The notes under the pieces: generated by a model | Database searches by the model: none | What the model was told of the DNA's origin: nothing | What the model saw: only the letters and a program-made list of their open reading frames with translations | Origin: Bolinopsis microptera | Lineage: Eukaryota; Ctenophora; Tentaculata; Lobata; Bolinopsidae | DNA length: 64,000 bases | Direction of reading: 5' to 3' | Assembly: GCF_026151205.1 (NCBI RefSeq) | Contig: NC_087082.1 | Coordinates: forward strand, 18,073,401 to 18,137,400 | In this document: positions 1-11,516 of the stretch, piece by piece | Layout: every line of letters begins with the position of its first letter | How positions within the stretch are numbered: position 1 is the first letter of the stretch | Position numbers and translations under genes: made by a program

Positions 1-1189
1 GTCACAATTTTCGGCACTAAAAGTCTTATTTCTTGCCAAAATTTTTATTATTTCATGCTGATTTGAAGGCCATTAAGGCATTTGACCCAGTCAAAAAAGT
101 TTAAGTTTTATATCTTTTACGGTTTTTGTGGAACATTGTGTTAAAGTTGATGCCGTGTTGTCAGTAAAATGGTACAGATATACCTATATAATATATTGTC
201 TCGCTTAATATATAGCAAGATTATACATTAGTTTATCATATTTTATTAATATAGTGAGGTGTAGTATTGCCAGATCCTAATTCAATTTCTAAAGGAGTTT
301 TATATTGACAGAAAACGATGTAACAGATTCGATATATTTTAATGTTGCCGTAGGGTGGCAAGTCCACATTCAACGAAGTCCGATAGTTTCACTGTACCCT
401 AATATATAGGTCAGCTGACATGCAGTCATGACAGTCATCAGTCATGTGACTGAGACTCAAAATATCGGACAAATCTCAGGAATATAAAACTAACTTAATA
501 GCAGTTTTGTCCTTATGGAGTATAGACATATCTGACTTTTAGCTCAATGTTGAGCCATCTAGGCTACTCAAATACCCTAAAAGCCTCAAAATGCAAAAGT
601 CAAAGGACAAATGTTATCAGTTTATATGGAACAAAACTACCAATATTTTAATGGCTGCTAATGGACCTCTAAGTTAATTTAATAAGTCAAGTACAGACTA
701 CAGGTTGTTCACGGTGACAAAAGAGGTATTTTAAGGAATCTCAATAACAATCGAGGAATGTTTTTTGTGATAATGGGACATGGCCTATTAATCTCATGAT
801 CTAAATTTTGAGTTGCAGTCGTACTATCAGTTACCTGGGGATTCAAATCCTAAAACTCTTCTTGCTGAAAACCAAAGTGGACACCATTTTTATTTTCATC
901 CCAATTAGTTTGTCGATCAGTTACTGTGTCAAATAGAGATTCACAACAATTTCAGGCTGCACTCCCTCCCCCTCTACCTCTATAGAATATTTCAAAATAT
1001 AAAAAATTTTGTGACGAATTGGGAGTATTAAATGACTACTTGTACTATATATTATATGTATAAAATGCATAGTTGTATACAGGCCATTGGATTTATTCCC
1101 CTTGGGCAAAATTTGTATTGTAATTGTTCAAGTAAAAATGTTGCTATCTGCTGCTAACTGCTGCTAACTGCTGTTGCGCGCGCGATATT
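1..1189. other. Intergenic, no gene seen
   Basis: AT-rich sequence with stops in all frames. The only open stretch is about 60 codons with no recognisable domain. I see no RNA gene or clear repeat. Confidence 0.5.
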
Positions 1190-1905
1190 TGCATAACATT
1201 TCGAAACATTTCGAGAAGAAAGCGGCGCACGCTACTTCGAAAAAATTTAGACGAGTAACATCCGTCAAAACGGACATTACTTGTAGCGCGATGCGTTACT
1301 GTGCCGCGCCGCGCACTCAATAAAACTTCTCACAGCGACATGATCGGCGAAATGCGCTACTGTAGCGCCGCGCGGAGCTGCCATGAATTGGCATCGTCAA
1401 TTAAAAACGTTACTCGTGTACATTTTTTCGAAGTAGCGCTAGTAGCTATAGCGCGCGTCGCTTTCTTCTCGAAAGAAATTTATTTGAGTACCGTTTGTTA
1501 AATTTAAAACGTTTGATTTGAAATCTTTAAAACAACAATGATTTCTTTCCGGGGAGACAGAAAGGCGAAATTAAATAACTTTGTGGATATAAAGAGTTTT
1601 AGAGTTTTAGTTGACGATGTCAATTTTTGCAGCTCGGCAAGGCCCAACAACGTATTTTGCCAATCTAACGGTTGCGAGAAGCGTTATTGAGTGCGCGGCG
1701 CAGCCCAGTAACGCATCAAACTACAACAAGTTTAAATTTAAACTTGGAGCTACAATGTACAAGGCCAAAGGTAAATTTTAAATGTTTCTGCTTTGTAGCG
1801 CGATGCGTTACTTTTTCGTTAAATCGGAAAAATGCGCTACTGGGCTGCGATCAAGATTTGACATCGTCAATTAAGTTTTTGCCAATTATTTTAGTTGGAG
1901 AATAT
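1190..1905. repeat. Foldback repeat with GC-rich palindromic modules
   Basis: A GC-rich island in AT-rich surroundings. An inverted repeat pairs 1212-1259 (CGAGAAGAAAGCGGCGCACG onward) with 1409-1471, imperfectly. Motifs from the loop (TAGCGCGATGCGTTACT, AAATGCGCTACTG, GACATCGTCAATTAA) recur in a second, diverged module at about 1660-1885. The pattern suggests two related non-autonomous foldback elements side by side. No coding potential and no clear target duplication were seen. Confidence 0.5.
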
Positions 1906-1984
1906 ATTATATAAGAGAATATATTAAGGAAAACAAAATATATATACCAGTATCAATAAATGGACTGCCATTAAAATAAAAAAA

Positions 1985-2655
1985 ATTTATTATATGCAAA
2001 TGATGCTGATTTTGTAAATGGATTTAAAAATTTGCTGCTTATTTGCCCTAAAGTGCTGAAAGAGTGGAATCTAAATGTGAGAAAGAGTAAAACTGGGTTC
2101 GTTCGTAGATATATGACAACGGTGCTTTATTAAAAATAATGATCCCTGGAGGTGCTTTAAAAACCTTGGGTCGTTATTGTGCTCGCAGGTTGACACTAAG
2201 CATGAAATCATCGTGGCAAACTCCGCCTTTCACATATTTAGTAAGGTCTGGTTTGAGAAATCAAAGATTCCTCCTGCCAAGAAATTGCTTGTCCATGAGG
2301 CTCTGGTGATATCTGTGCTGTTGAAAAACTGTGCATCCTGGAGCGCACTCAAACATGTTCTATCCAAATTAGATACCTGCTCAAGGAAACATCTAAGGAA
2401 GATATTGAACATACACCGGCCAACAAGGGTCATTAACAATAAAGAGTTTTACCATTGCTGCTATACAGTTCAAAATTGGGACTCTCAATCACTGAGAGTG
2501 TAAGGAAACCAAGGTGGACATTACTTGGCCACATTATTTGTATGGACGATAACTGCCTACTAGTCTTAGCTCTCAGATTTACCCTAACATCAGGTGAACT
2601 GAATAGTGGCAGACAGGGCATGTGCTTACTAGGTGCTATTCAAGACGATTGAAAA
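1985..2655 (+). pseudogene. Decayed LINE reverse transcriptase, C-terminal part
   Basis: The translation begins with a damaged catalytic box, LLYANDADFV, where active elements have YADD, followed by a W-NLNV-KSK segment typical of the RT palm and thumb. After in-frame stops, the 2177-2503 frame gives LDTCSRKHLRKILNI and NNKEFYHCC. The 2455-2652 frame gives RKPRWTLLGHIICMDD. Together these match the post-RT region common in animal LINEs (pattern R-RRCLR-ILGI ... RW--LGH--RM). The frames are broken, so this is a dead fragment. The family within LINEs cannot be fixed. Confidence 0.7.
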
Positions 2656-3232
2656 GAATGTTGGCTTAAACTTTAATCATCGGTCTGGTTGGCATGGGCA
2701 AGTTGGCTGGTAACTGGTTTCCCCTTAACCGTTTCTGCAACAGAACAGCTCTTTGTCCAGCCAGTCAGACTGATTATGTAACCTTGCAACATTGAAATAC
2801 TTCAGAATTGCACTGACTGCACAGAAAGCATTGTGCATGCAGCATGAGGATACACATATGCTGGAGCGATACTTTACGGATCGATTATTACAGAGGTGGC
2901 TCATGGAATGTGGCTGGATTTGTCGACGATCTCACAGACCTGAGAGTTTATGGGTTAGAACAACTCAAATGGTTATATTGTAGCCTCTGAAATGATTAAA
3001 AAAGTAGGAAAATCCACCTCAGTTCGAAATGTTAGTATATCGCTGTATAAAAATACAGAGACTTGGACCCACCATCACAAATTACAGGTAAATTTTGAGG
3101 ATTTGGACGTCTCGCATACAATAAGCAAATATTTGCTTGCTCGCCCCTTCATTGTGAGGGATTAGCTCCACCTCCATCATTAAAACTAGTGATACACCAA
3201 TGAACTCATGATGAAATTTTATTACGAGCATT

Positions 3233-4062
3233 GTGTTGGGAAAAGAACTGAAAATCGACAACGTCGACCATGACATTTGTGGAGATATGGACAGAGAAAT
3301 ATTCATGACTCCGTCTGTTTACAAAAGGCATCTGACACTCTGGCTTGTGGAAGCAATAGACCTCCGTCAACGGCAGGAATGCCATATGGCTAGCATGATG
3401 GAGATCATCCATTGCTTCAAGACGGGAGCGTTAGAAGACAAGGAAAAGGTGATCAGGCTGCAGGGCCAGCAGCTTAAGCAAAAGGACAAACAACTACAGT
3501 TGCTCAAGGCGTCAGTTGAGGAGACAGTGCAAACAACGGTGGAGTCATGGATTCAGAGCTACAGTGCAGCTTTACAACAGAAAGGTGAATGTGGTACGGT
3601 CTGCATTCTGCAACAGTAACATCCTGAAGAAGGTGATGAAGAGTGTGGCTGCAGAGGAGGACATGAGCAAGAACCTGATTATGTTTGGGCTGAAGCCTGA
3701 AAGAAGAGGAGGAAGAACAGCTTCCAGTGCTAGTAACCGCAGTTTTGGAGGAGATCGGGGAGAAACCTCACTTCGAAGTGACTAGAGTCGGCTGGAAGAG
3801 GCCAGGTAGTACGGCTATCTGACCAGTCAAGATCACCGTCCCAAGCTCAACAGCAGTTCATCAGATTCTGATGAAAACAGAGAGACTGAGGCTAGTTGAG
3901 ATCCACAAAGATGTATGGATCTGTCCAGATAGATCCAGCAAAGAACGAGCAACAAGGAAGCATCTGGTCACTGACCTGAAGAAGAAGAGGGCTGAACAGA
4001 CTCATCTCGACCGCTACATCCGGTGCAGGAAGGTCTGTAGCCGTGATAAGAAGCCCCCATGA
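3233..4062 (+). pseudogene. Decayed retroelement ORF1-like protein
   Basis: Three partly overlapping plus-strand frames join into one protein. The first is a coiled-coil-forming N-terminal part (KVIRLQGQQLKQKDKQLQLL). The second contains SKNLIMFGL, the start of an RRM-like fold in LINE ORF1 proteins. The third carries VWICPDRSSKERATRK and a basic tail. Joining them needs at least one frameshift near 3700 and one in-frame stop near 3820. The order (RNA-binding motif, then PDRS-ER-R) is that of L1/RTE-type ORF1 proteins. It lies downstream of the RT fragment, so the two are probably separate insertions. A host gene derived from such an ORF1 is possible but unlikely given the breaks. Confidence 0.55.
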
Positions 4063-5880
4063 AGTAATTTATGTCTCTCGGACACTGATCAGTATATAAA
4101 GGTGTAATTCGAGTATCTCAAGAGTTTTCGGACGTTATCTGTATTTGAGAGACAAAAATATAATTTACATACTTTATTTTTTTATTGTTTCACATTTCAT
4201 TATTACTAGGTGGAGGTGATGTTATTGAGACTTTGGGTGGCCATAAAACTCGTGTTTTGAAAGTTGAAAGTTGTCCTCTGTACTTGTTTCACTGACCCAC
4301 GCTTTTTAGCATTTATACATCTCGGCCCAATTTATATGTTTGTTCGATTTGCTGTACATTTGTATATTAATTGCTATTTTGTAAAAGTTTCGAATCAAAA
4401 ATCATATATGAGGGCTGGGGGAATCACATAAAAAGCCTTTCTGTCATGTAATGGAATTGATAAAAATTCGAAAGACTTTAGATTATATATATATGCACTC
4501 TCTGCTCAAAGAGGAAAATCCTCTTTTACAGTTACATCATTTCTTTGCTGCTAAATACATTATCTAAAGTTTACTAATTTATTTCTTTGAATAGATATGT
4601 ATGAACGAAATTCAAAGCATGGATATCTCTACTGCTAATTACAAGTAAGTAATTCAAGCTGCCTTCTCTTTCATATAATAAATCAATAATAATTAACGTA
4701 TATGTCTGGGCAGTGGATTGGCTTGATATAAACCCTTGCTATACTTACTTAGATGCTGCTGCTCAGTTTACAAAGAAAAATACCATCGATATATTATCAT
4801 ATACATTAATATGGAATAAGTGATAATTAAACATGTACATAGATACACATTAACTTATAACCAAATAGAAACCAACTGGTCAAAACAGAGATATGTTCAG
4901 GAATTCAAATCAAATCAGTATAAATTCCTAATTTATGTTCATTTCATATAGCACCACTGACCACGAAGAGTTCAAACCTTATGGGGTTTTATAGTTGTAT
5001 GCAAAATTGAAAATTCTAAGCATTCTCTAATCAGTACTAACCGCATCAACCAATACTGATAGCAACGAAAGTTACAAAAGTTCAAAGTCTTGTCTAGCTG
5101 AGAGGTATCATTAAGAAACGTGTTGCTGAATTGTATCTGATTAGCAGAAGATTGCCAGGGAGATTTCGTTAAGTTTAACTTATAGTACTGATGATTTAGT
5201 ATAGACTACTGAAATATTATGACGTATTCCAGGGAGAAATTATCTTCCTTTCTCCGATGTAGCATGATCCAATGACAACCTCACGTGCCATACACACACA
5301 CAGGCGTTATAATGCTGGTTACACGGCCGTTCAATGGTACGATAAGCTTACGAAAACCTGATAATATCACTTGTATTGTATGAATCCGACTGTTGAGTAG
5401 ACAAATCACAGGACCTACCCGTAAAACCTATATCATTCTTCATCCTCTATCAATAGTTTTTGTTGTACCACTGATTGCGTTGTACCTGGATCTATTTTTA
5501 TTTGTATTTGCGGTTGATGGAAATGTTGAAGAAAGGCGTCAGTCTCCAGAGACGCCGAACTAATGCCCAATCTTTTAGAAATCGTCGTGAGTAATTTAAA
5601 CTGGGAGATGAGTTTTGAAGTGTTTACATTACATACCTAACAGTACATTCAGATAACATTAAACATTGTTCATTTTACACCCTTTATGCCTCTTTGAAAT
5701 GTGTGTGTTCACTGTAAACAGCTGATCAATGTAACACACGAGAATCACGACCCAATTATTAACTGTACAAGCTCTACAATTTACATATAAAGGAAACCAC
5801 TAACTTCTCTAAAAGTTAAAACTGGATCCACAAACCCGCAAGATCCACGAGCCGAGCCGAAAAATCCTCAACCAATCACA
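4063..5880. other. Intergenic, nothing recognised
   Basis: AT-rich sequence without an open frame of useful length, domain, tandem repeat or RNA gene that I can support. Confidence 0.45.
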
Positions 5881-5894
5881 AGTATTTTCAACAC

Positions 5895-5964
5895 CACGTG
5901 ACAGAACGGCACCCAACCACACGCCCCACTCTACCACGTGACCTACCACGTGACCTGGCACGTG
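5895..5964. promoter_or_regulatory. Cluster of four CACGTG E-boxes
   Basis: CACGTG occurs at 5895-5900, 5935-5940, 5947-5952 and 5959-5964, each followed by AC, within 70 bp. Such dense spacing is typical of bHLH-ZIP (USF/MITF/TFE/MYC) sites. No gene start is visible directly downstream, so the target is unknown. Confidence 0.4.
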
Positions 5965-6024
5965 ACCTGGCTGAATGTTGGAACGTGCTGACGGATTGTC
6001 TGAAGTGAGTGCGAAGTAACGAGT

Positions 6025-6090
6025 TGACTGCCCAGGTTATATAGAGCATGCTGTAGTTGACTGCCCAGGTTATATAGAGCACGCTGTAGT
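6025..6090. repeat. Two tandem 33-bp repeats with TATATAG core
   Basis: The unit TGACTGCCCAGGTTATATAG plus 13 further bases occurs twice in direct tandem (6025-6057 and 6058-6090), with one base difference (catgc versus cacgc). Each copy holds a TATATAG that could act as a TATA element, next to the E-box cluster. Confidence 0.7.
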
Positions 6091-6876
6091 TGACAGGCCG
6101 ACTGAAAGCGAAACCTCTGCACCGTCACATCTTGGTTTTTTGACCGGTCTCGGTTCCTGTTAAGTACCGTGCTGGGTTAGCTTGTACTGCTCTGGATTTA
6201 TTGTTGGCTATTATGTCAATATATTTGTTAGTGTATTAGTTAACTTTACCAACGTCTGTGCTGTCTGGATATTACATCTAAGGGTTCCTTTATTCGACTA
6301 TGTTAAAATATATGCACTTTGCCCGTCCTAGCTTTCTGATTTACCTGAATAACCGATTGTTCTTTATTTACCCTCTCAAAGTCTGCCATTGGTTTAGTTA
6401 GTAATTGCAATCATACGGTTTGATATAATAATTGCCGATTGTCTAATTTCTGCAGCCTGCAAGCTGATTAGATTACCCCATTTTAGCTGCTTGTTTTCCC
6501 TTCCCATCACCTACCTCGCAACTCGTCTACATTCACTGCTGGCTTATACATTTATGCTGCTTCTTTTCAAACTAATTAAGGATTCAATAAAAATCACTGT
6601 CAGGTGTAATTGCTACATTTGCTAAACGCTGCATTTTATTCGTTACTTTCAGTTGGAATTAATTGCCGTTTGAGCGCACACTTTACAATTTCACGCTTAA
6701 TAATATTTTGCTTGGCTAACACGAAACTGAAAGGACAAAGGATTGTGGTTTAATGAAATCGTTTGTTGTCTGTATGTTTTCATGTCCTGTTGAACCGATA
6801 ACTTTGTAGTCTGTAATGATTTAAAGTCATTCATCAGTTATTAAGTGCTTAATCGTAAACCTGCCTGCATAGTGCA

Positions 6877-7820
6877 TAACGGGTGATGAATAAAAAATGG
6901 GACTACATGTTTTTTAGCCCTCAGATTCCACCTGAACAAAATTTTGATATTTTACCACAACCACCAGTTACTCTGAACGATACTCGAACAGTTTCCGCCC
7001 CCATTTGATCAAATTGGTTGATCTTTGTCCCCGATAATGGTCTCGAACTAGGGGAGGGGTCCTATAAAAGTTTTACAGTAAAGCACTGTTCACAGAAGTC
7101 GCCTCACAGGTAGTTAAAGCTTCCATACCAAAAAATATTTAGCAGAGAGTATGCTGAATTTTATGCTTAAGACGAGGGTTCAACACCCATCAGCGTAGCT
7201 AAAACCAGTAAGAAGATATTTGAGCTCAAAACCACCTGAGGGGTAAAATTTTACCGTGTGAAAGATCGAGGCTAGGTCAACTATCGGCTTTAGCATGGTC
7301 TATAATGGTTCCACGTAAAAATCAAAGTGCTTGGAGCCTTGCCTGGTGTTGTTCCTACAAGAAAATATCCCCAAAGGGTGGAAGGTGGTTCGTTAGGATG
7401 GGGCTAGATCGTATTTTTCTATGAAAACCACATCTTTATTTGCCATAGGGTTAATTTCGTCCCAAAAGTGATCGACCAAAGTAAATTTTGACAATCTCAA
7501 CCCATAGAGGACTTCTTTAGTATCCTGGCAACACATGTACATGCCCAGAATATGGCTAACAAGCATACATGGGCCCTAGGGCACAAAAGAAGAGACTGCG
7601 CCAACACGATTTTAGGCCCAACTGTACAGACGAATTTTTGAGCTTGAAGAAAGAAGCCCTCCTGAACCAATCAAAATGGGCTCATGGGCGCTTGTCATTG
7701 ACCATACTTGTTCAAAATTGCCCGCTTTACAACGCTGTTTCATTGGTTTGAACCAAAAATAGTTTTATCGACACTAAAAAGACCCTTGAAAAACTCCCAT
7801 TTTTTAGTCATCACCCGTTA
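6877..7820. mobile_element. TA-flanked MITE with about 26-bp terminal inverted repeats
   Basis: The left end 6877-6902 starts TAACGGGTGATGAATAAAAA. The right end 7795-7820 is its near-exact reverse complement, with one internal substitution. Taking ACGGGTGATGA as the terminus leaves TA on both sides, the target duplication of Tc1/mariner-type transposases. The roughly 940-bp interior has no long ORF, so the element is non-autonomous. Confidence 0.7.
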
Positions 7821-9425
7821 ATACACATAAATCCTCTACCACTCTATATATTAATATAACTAACTAAATAGTTACTTATATACCTGTATACTGCCAATAA
7901 TACATCATGAGACGATTTAGTCGTTCAACAAGTCGTTCATCAGTTATTTAGTGCTTAGTTTAGAAGATAATACCATCTTACTAAGCCTTGTAGTGGTAGA
8001 TTCATGTGACAATTGCTCTCTTGGATCTGGGAAACAAGTCAGCTTATTTGTGTTTGATAACTTTTGGATACTGACTGATGAATTACTGATGAATTTTTGA
8101 TTAAGAATGCCACGCCCTCTTTCCAGGACATTACTTTTATACCTCCAAGATTTATCATCACTTCCTGATATTTTCCTCGGCCATTTTTATAACATAAAGC
8201 ACAAAGTTGTAAACATACCTGCAATCTGTACAATTCCTCTACCAATCTAAATATTGCAACATGACATTCTAACTAACTAACTGGTTAATTATATCTTTAT
8301 ATACCTGCATACTGTACTGCCAGTAATACCTCACATAATAATGCCAGTAATACTCCCTCATATCCGCATACCACCCAACTACAAAGACCCAATAATAGCG
8401 ACCTGTACAAAGAGCCTGCAGAGAGGCAGCAGCAGCATCGTCACTGTGTGTACTAGCTGTTATAACACGTATACGGCCACTTTACCGTTAACTATGTACT
8501 ATATATGAGCAATGCTCATTGAGCATGTCCTCACTACTTCATTTGTCTTTATATGCTGCTCTCCTGCTTGTCCCGCTACATTTAGCGTCAACAAGATTAA
8601 TGTACACTAGCTTGCGCAGACGTTTTAATTTGATTTTGTTCTGCTAATATGTTAATTGTTAATTGTTAATCCCCCGGTTGGCGAGTGTATTATCCTCATT
8701 AACTTCTCAGTAATTAGTAGGGGTTGGTCGGGTAAATGCCTCCTGTAATCCACCCATAACGTCTCCTTACCTACTACTACCGTATGTAGTGCATACCCTT
8801 AGATTCTGTGCAGTGACCGAATCTTTACTCTAGCCTGTTGTTAGTGTCGTTTGGTATAGCACAGAGTATTTACTTACGTTAGCCAGTAAGCCTAGTTTGG
8901 GCAGAGTACAAATCTTAATTTTAACCTTGCTCTAACCTTGACATAACACAAATCTTTACTTTAACCTTGCCCTAACGGATTTGAGCGGCTTCATTTCATC
9001 GACTTTGTAAGACTTGTTTAAAAGTTGTAGCAGTGCCCTCATACATTCATACTTTAGTTGGCGGATGACGTCATCGATAATGAACATTGTACCTTGAAGC
9101 CGTATCTGATGTGTGCCATGAAGTGCCCTTTAGTTTGGTGTTGATACTCTCAGACTTATCACCTTCAGTCACGAGTTTAGTTTGTGCCCGCTTAACGTTC
9201 AGCTCATATTGTTTAACTGATTCATGGAAGAAACGTTATCATTTTTACAAGTTTCGCTTCAGCACTTACCAGTATTCTATTAGTCTATCGCTAGTGAGAT
9301 AGTTCGTTATATTAAATTAAATGTAGCGTTGCTAAGTTAAGAAAAATACATTCAGCCCAGAGCAATGTAGTGAAATCTTCCGAAATTCGGACCTCCAATC
9401 TTGGAACATTCACAACACATCCTTG
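7821..9425. other. Intergenic with diverged direct repeats
   Basis: A segment around 7840-7900 (CTAACTAA, then ATACCTGTATACTGCCA) recurs in diverged form at about 8265-8330. TTCATCAGTTATT-AGTGCTT occurs both before the MITE (about 6828) and after it (about 7935). No supported gene. Confidence 0.4.
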
Positions 9426-9429
9426 GCGA

Positions 9430-9539
9430 CCCGAACCTCTAAACCTCCATCTCCAACCTCTCCAACACCAACCTCTCCAACACCAACCCTCTCCAACACC
9501 AACCCTCTCCAACACCGACCCTCTCCAACCTCTCCAACA
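9430..9539. repeat. CT-rich tandem repeat before a coding exon
   Basis: About seven imperfect copies of a CTCTCCAACACCAAC-like unit run up to the ATG at 9540. This pyrimidine-rich tract is probably a 5' leader or core promoter of the exon that follows. Confidence 0.6.
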
Positions 9540-9738
9540 ATGTCACTACCACGACCCAACTACCTCTCCAGAGGAGACTCTTTGAAGAGCATCAACAAGA
9601 CGATGACGATGACGACAGAGTACACTGATGATGACTACAGGAACATGGTGATTACACTAGAGGACAACAACAAGAAGGACAGCAAGTATTGGAGCTTGAA
9701 GAGGATGAAAAGTCAGAGTCTCAGCTTTAAGAGCCGGG
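9540..9738 (+). CDS. Orphan first coding exon, possibly an alternative formin start
   Basis: From the ATG at 9540 the frame reads 66 codons, beginning MSLPRPNYLSRGDSLKSINK and ending in a basic, serine-rich stretch (SLKRMKSQSLSFKSR). It runs into a good splice donor, CGG G|GTGAGC, leaving phase 1. The mix of serine, lysine and acidic residues looks coding, and the exon has no downstream partner of its own before 17 kb. The formin exon at 25816 accepts phase 1, and nearby formin exons have a similar basic-serine style (KLSKKFSLRHMRSITS), so splicing to it is plausible. That link is inference; an independent gene with distant exons is the alternative. Confidence 0.5.
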
Positions 9739-9750
9739 GTGAGCATCTCA

Positions 9751-10070
9751 ATCACACTGAGTAATCACACTCTACTCACTTTTATAACACTTTTATAACA
9801 CTGTACTCACTTCAATCACACTGAGTAATCACACTCTACTCACTTTTATAACACTTTTATAACACTGTACTCACTTCAATCACACTGAGTAATCACACTC
9901 TACTCACTTTTATAACACTTTTATGACACTGTACTCACTGCAATCACACTGAGTAATCACACTCTACTAATTTTTATAACAATTTTATAACACTGTACTA
10001 ACTGAAATCACACTGAGTAATCACACTCTACTCACTTTTATAACACTTTTATAACACTGTACTAACTGAA
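9751..10070. repeat. Five tandem 64-bp repeats
   Basis: A 64-bp unit starting ATCACACTGAGTAATCACAC repeats at 9751, 9815, 9879, 9943 and 10007. The first three copies are almost identical and the last two carry substitutions. It begins 13 bases after the splice donor at 9739, so it would be intronic if that exon is real. Confidence 0.9.
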
Positions 10071-10772
10071 TTTACACTTTATTCTTACTGTATGTTATAT
10101 GAAATGAAAAACTGCAGGTTAGGATGGAGGGGACCCCTTTTAATCAACATTGTACAATAAACTTTCTGTCTAGCATTGCAATTAATTTAGAATGTACAAC
10201 GACCAGAAGTGATTTAGTATTCCCCTGAGATCTGAGATGATCAGTGTTCAACACTGAATGATATTATTGTCATCACCACATGTCTTGGCACCAGATCAAA
10301 CCATTACACATGCATGATGCACGTCACTAGAACACTTTAGATTTATACTTTATCTGTTTTCGAGTCATTCTCAGGTACAACACTTTAAAATTGCTGTTTT
10401 TTCACTGATAAGTGATATAAAGGTCCATGATGCTATATCTGAGTGAGAAAGTGGTGTACAAAACAGTGATAAGTAATAATATTTTTGTTAGGGATGCTAG
10501 TACCAAATACTATCCGATTCCTTATCTCAGTGTAAAATACAGCCGCTTTTAGTCATTAATTTGGAGGAGTTAAAATCTTAGTAAACATTCTAAAAATACG
10601 AAACGTTCGCCGATATTACAAACCATGAAACCATATGTCTTATATTTGAGTATTTGGTAGAGTATCATAACGATAATAACATGATGACCTCTTTTAAAAC
10701 CCCGTGTCATATTTCAATATTCTTCACATAATTAGTTTAGTCTCTACACACTCATCCAGTACCCTCTGACCG
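10071..10772. other. Nothing recognised
   Basis: AT-rich non-coding sequence; no repeat, domain or RNA gene seen. Confidence 0.4.
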
Positions 10773-11345
10773 TTATATCCACCAGCGTGCGCTTTTTCGC
10801 ATAGCGGGCTCTCACCAGCCCGCTGTCAAAGGGCCCGATATCTCTACAGCCCGCTCATGATATAGCCCGCTAACAAGTGACATTTAATTTGACCAGTAGC
10901 AATATAGCCCGGAGTTCTCTAAAATATTTTCAGTTTCTGTATCGTCTCCATGTGAAATTCCTTATTACACTGACTATATATACATTTTATTTTTGTGTCC
11001 GGTAGGGTCATGCAGCTCGTGAGCAGATGACATGATACTTTGATTTATATCAAAGTTATTATAACACACTACATAATACACATCAGCACTAGATAATCCC
11101 CCTATATTATTGATATTCATCGTCACTGACATTACATTCATTATTCCCACGGCCCAGGAATGCAGTCCATCTCCAGCCCCTATATACGACACAGCCCTTT
11201 ATGATTGGCTTACATTGAACACGTGACGTGTTACCATGGTTACAACAATTAGTGGTGACCTTCTCTAGAGTTGACTTTTATACAAGCTCCATTGTTTATT
11301 TATAAAATTATATATTAACTGTAATACGCCCGCTGGTGGATATAA
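10773..11345. mobile_element. Possible MITE bounded by a 15-bp inverted repeat
   Basis: TTATATCCACCAGCG at 10773-10787 is matched exactly in reverse complement at 11331-11345. The left part is rich in an AGCCCGC motif (several copies at 10805-10915). There is no ORF of note. Transposon origin is inferred from the terminal inverted repeat only. Confidence 0.45.
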
Positions 11346-11348
11346 TCC

Positions 11349-11516
11349 ACATCACCTCGACCCGCGGGCGGAAAAATCGTATAGCCCTCGGGCCCGATGG
11401 GCCCTCCGTGCTATACGAAAATATGTCCTCCTCGGGCTAGCGCCCTCGGGGACATATGAAATATTGCACGCGCGTGCGCGTGCAATATTTTGTTCCGCCC
11501 GCGAGTCTCCGGTGAT
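11349..11516. repeat. Outer stem enclosing three consecutive hairpins
   Basis: An outer stem pairs CGCGGGCGGAA (11363-11373) with TTCCGCCCGCG (11493-11503), and its flanks ATCACC and GGTGAT also pair. Inside are three adjacent palindromes: 11378-11417 (CGTATAGC ... GCTATACG), 11421-11457 (ATATGTCC ... GGACATAT) and 11461-11488 (ATATTGCACGCG ... GCGTGCAATAT). As single-stranded DNA or RNA this would fold as a cloverleaf-like four-way junction. It has no tRNA A or B box. It is GC-rich against an AT-rich background. Confidence 0.75.

Noticed and set aside
11349-11516. Parvovirus-like terminus of an integrated virus
   Set aside because: Nested hairpins are suggestive, but no Rep, helicase or capsid coding sequence lies nearby.
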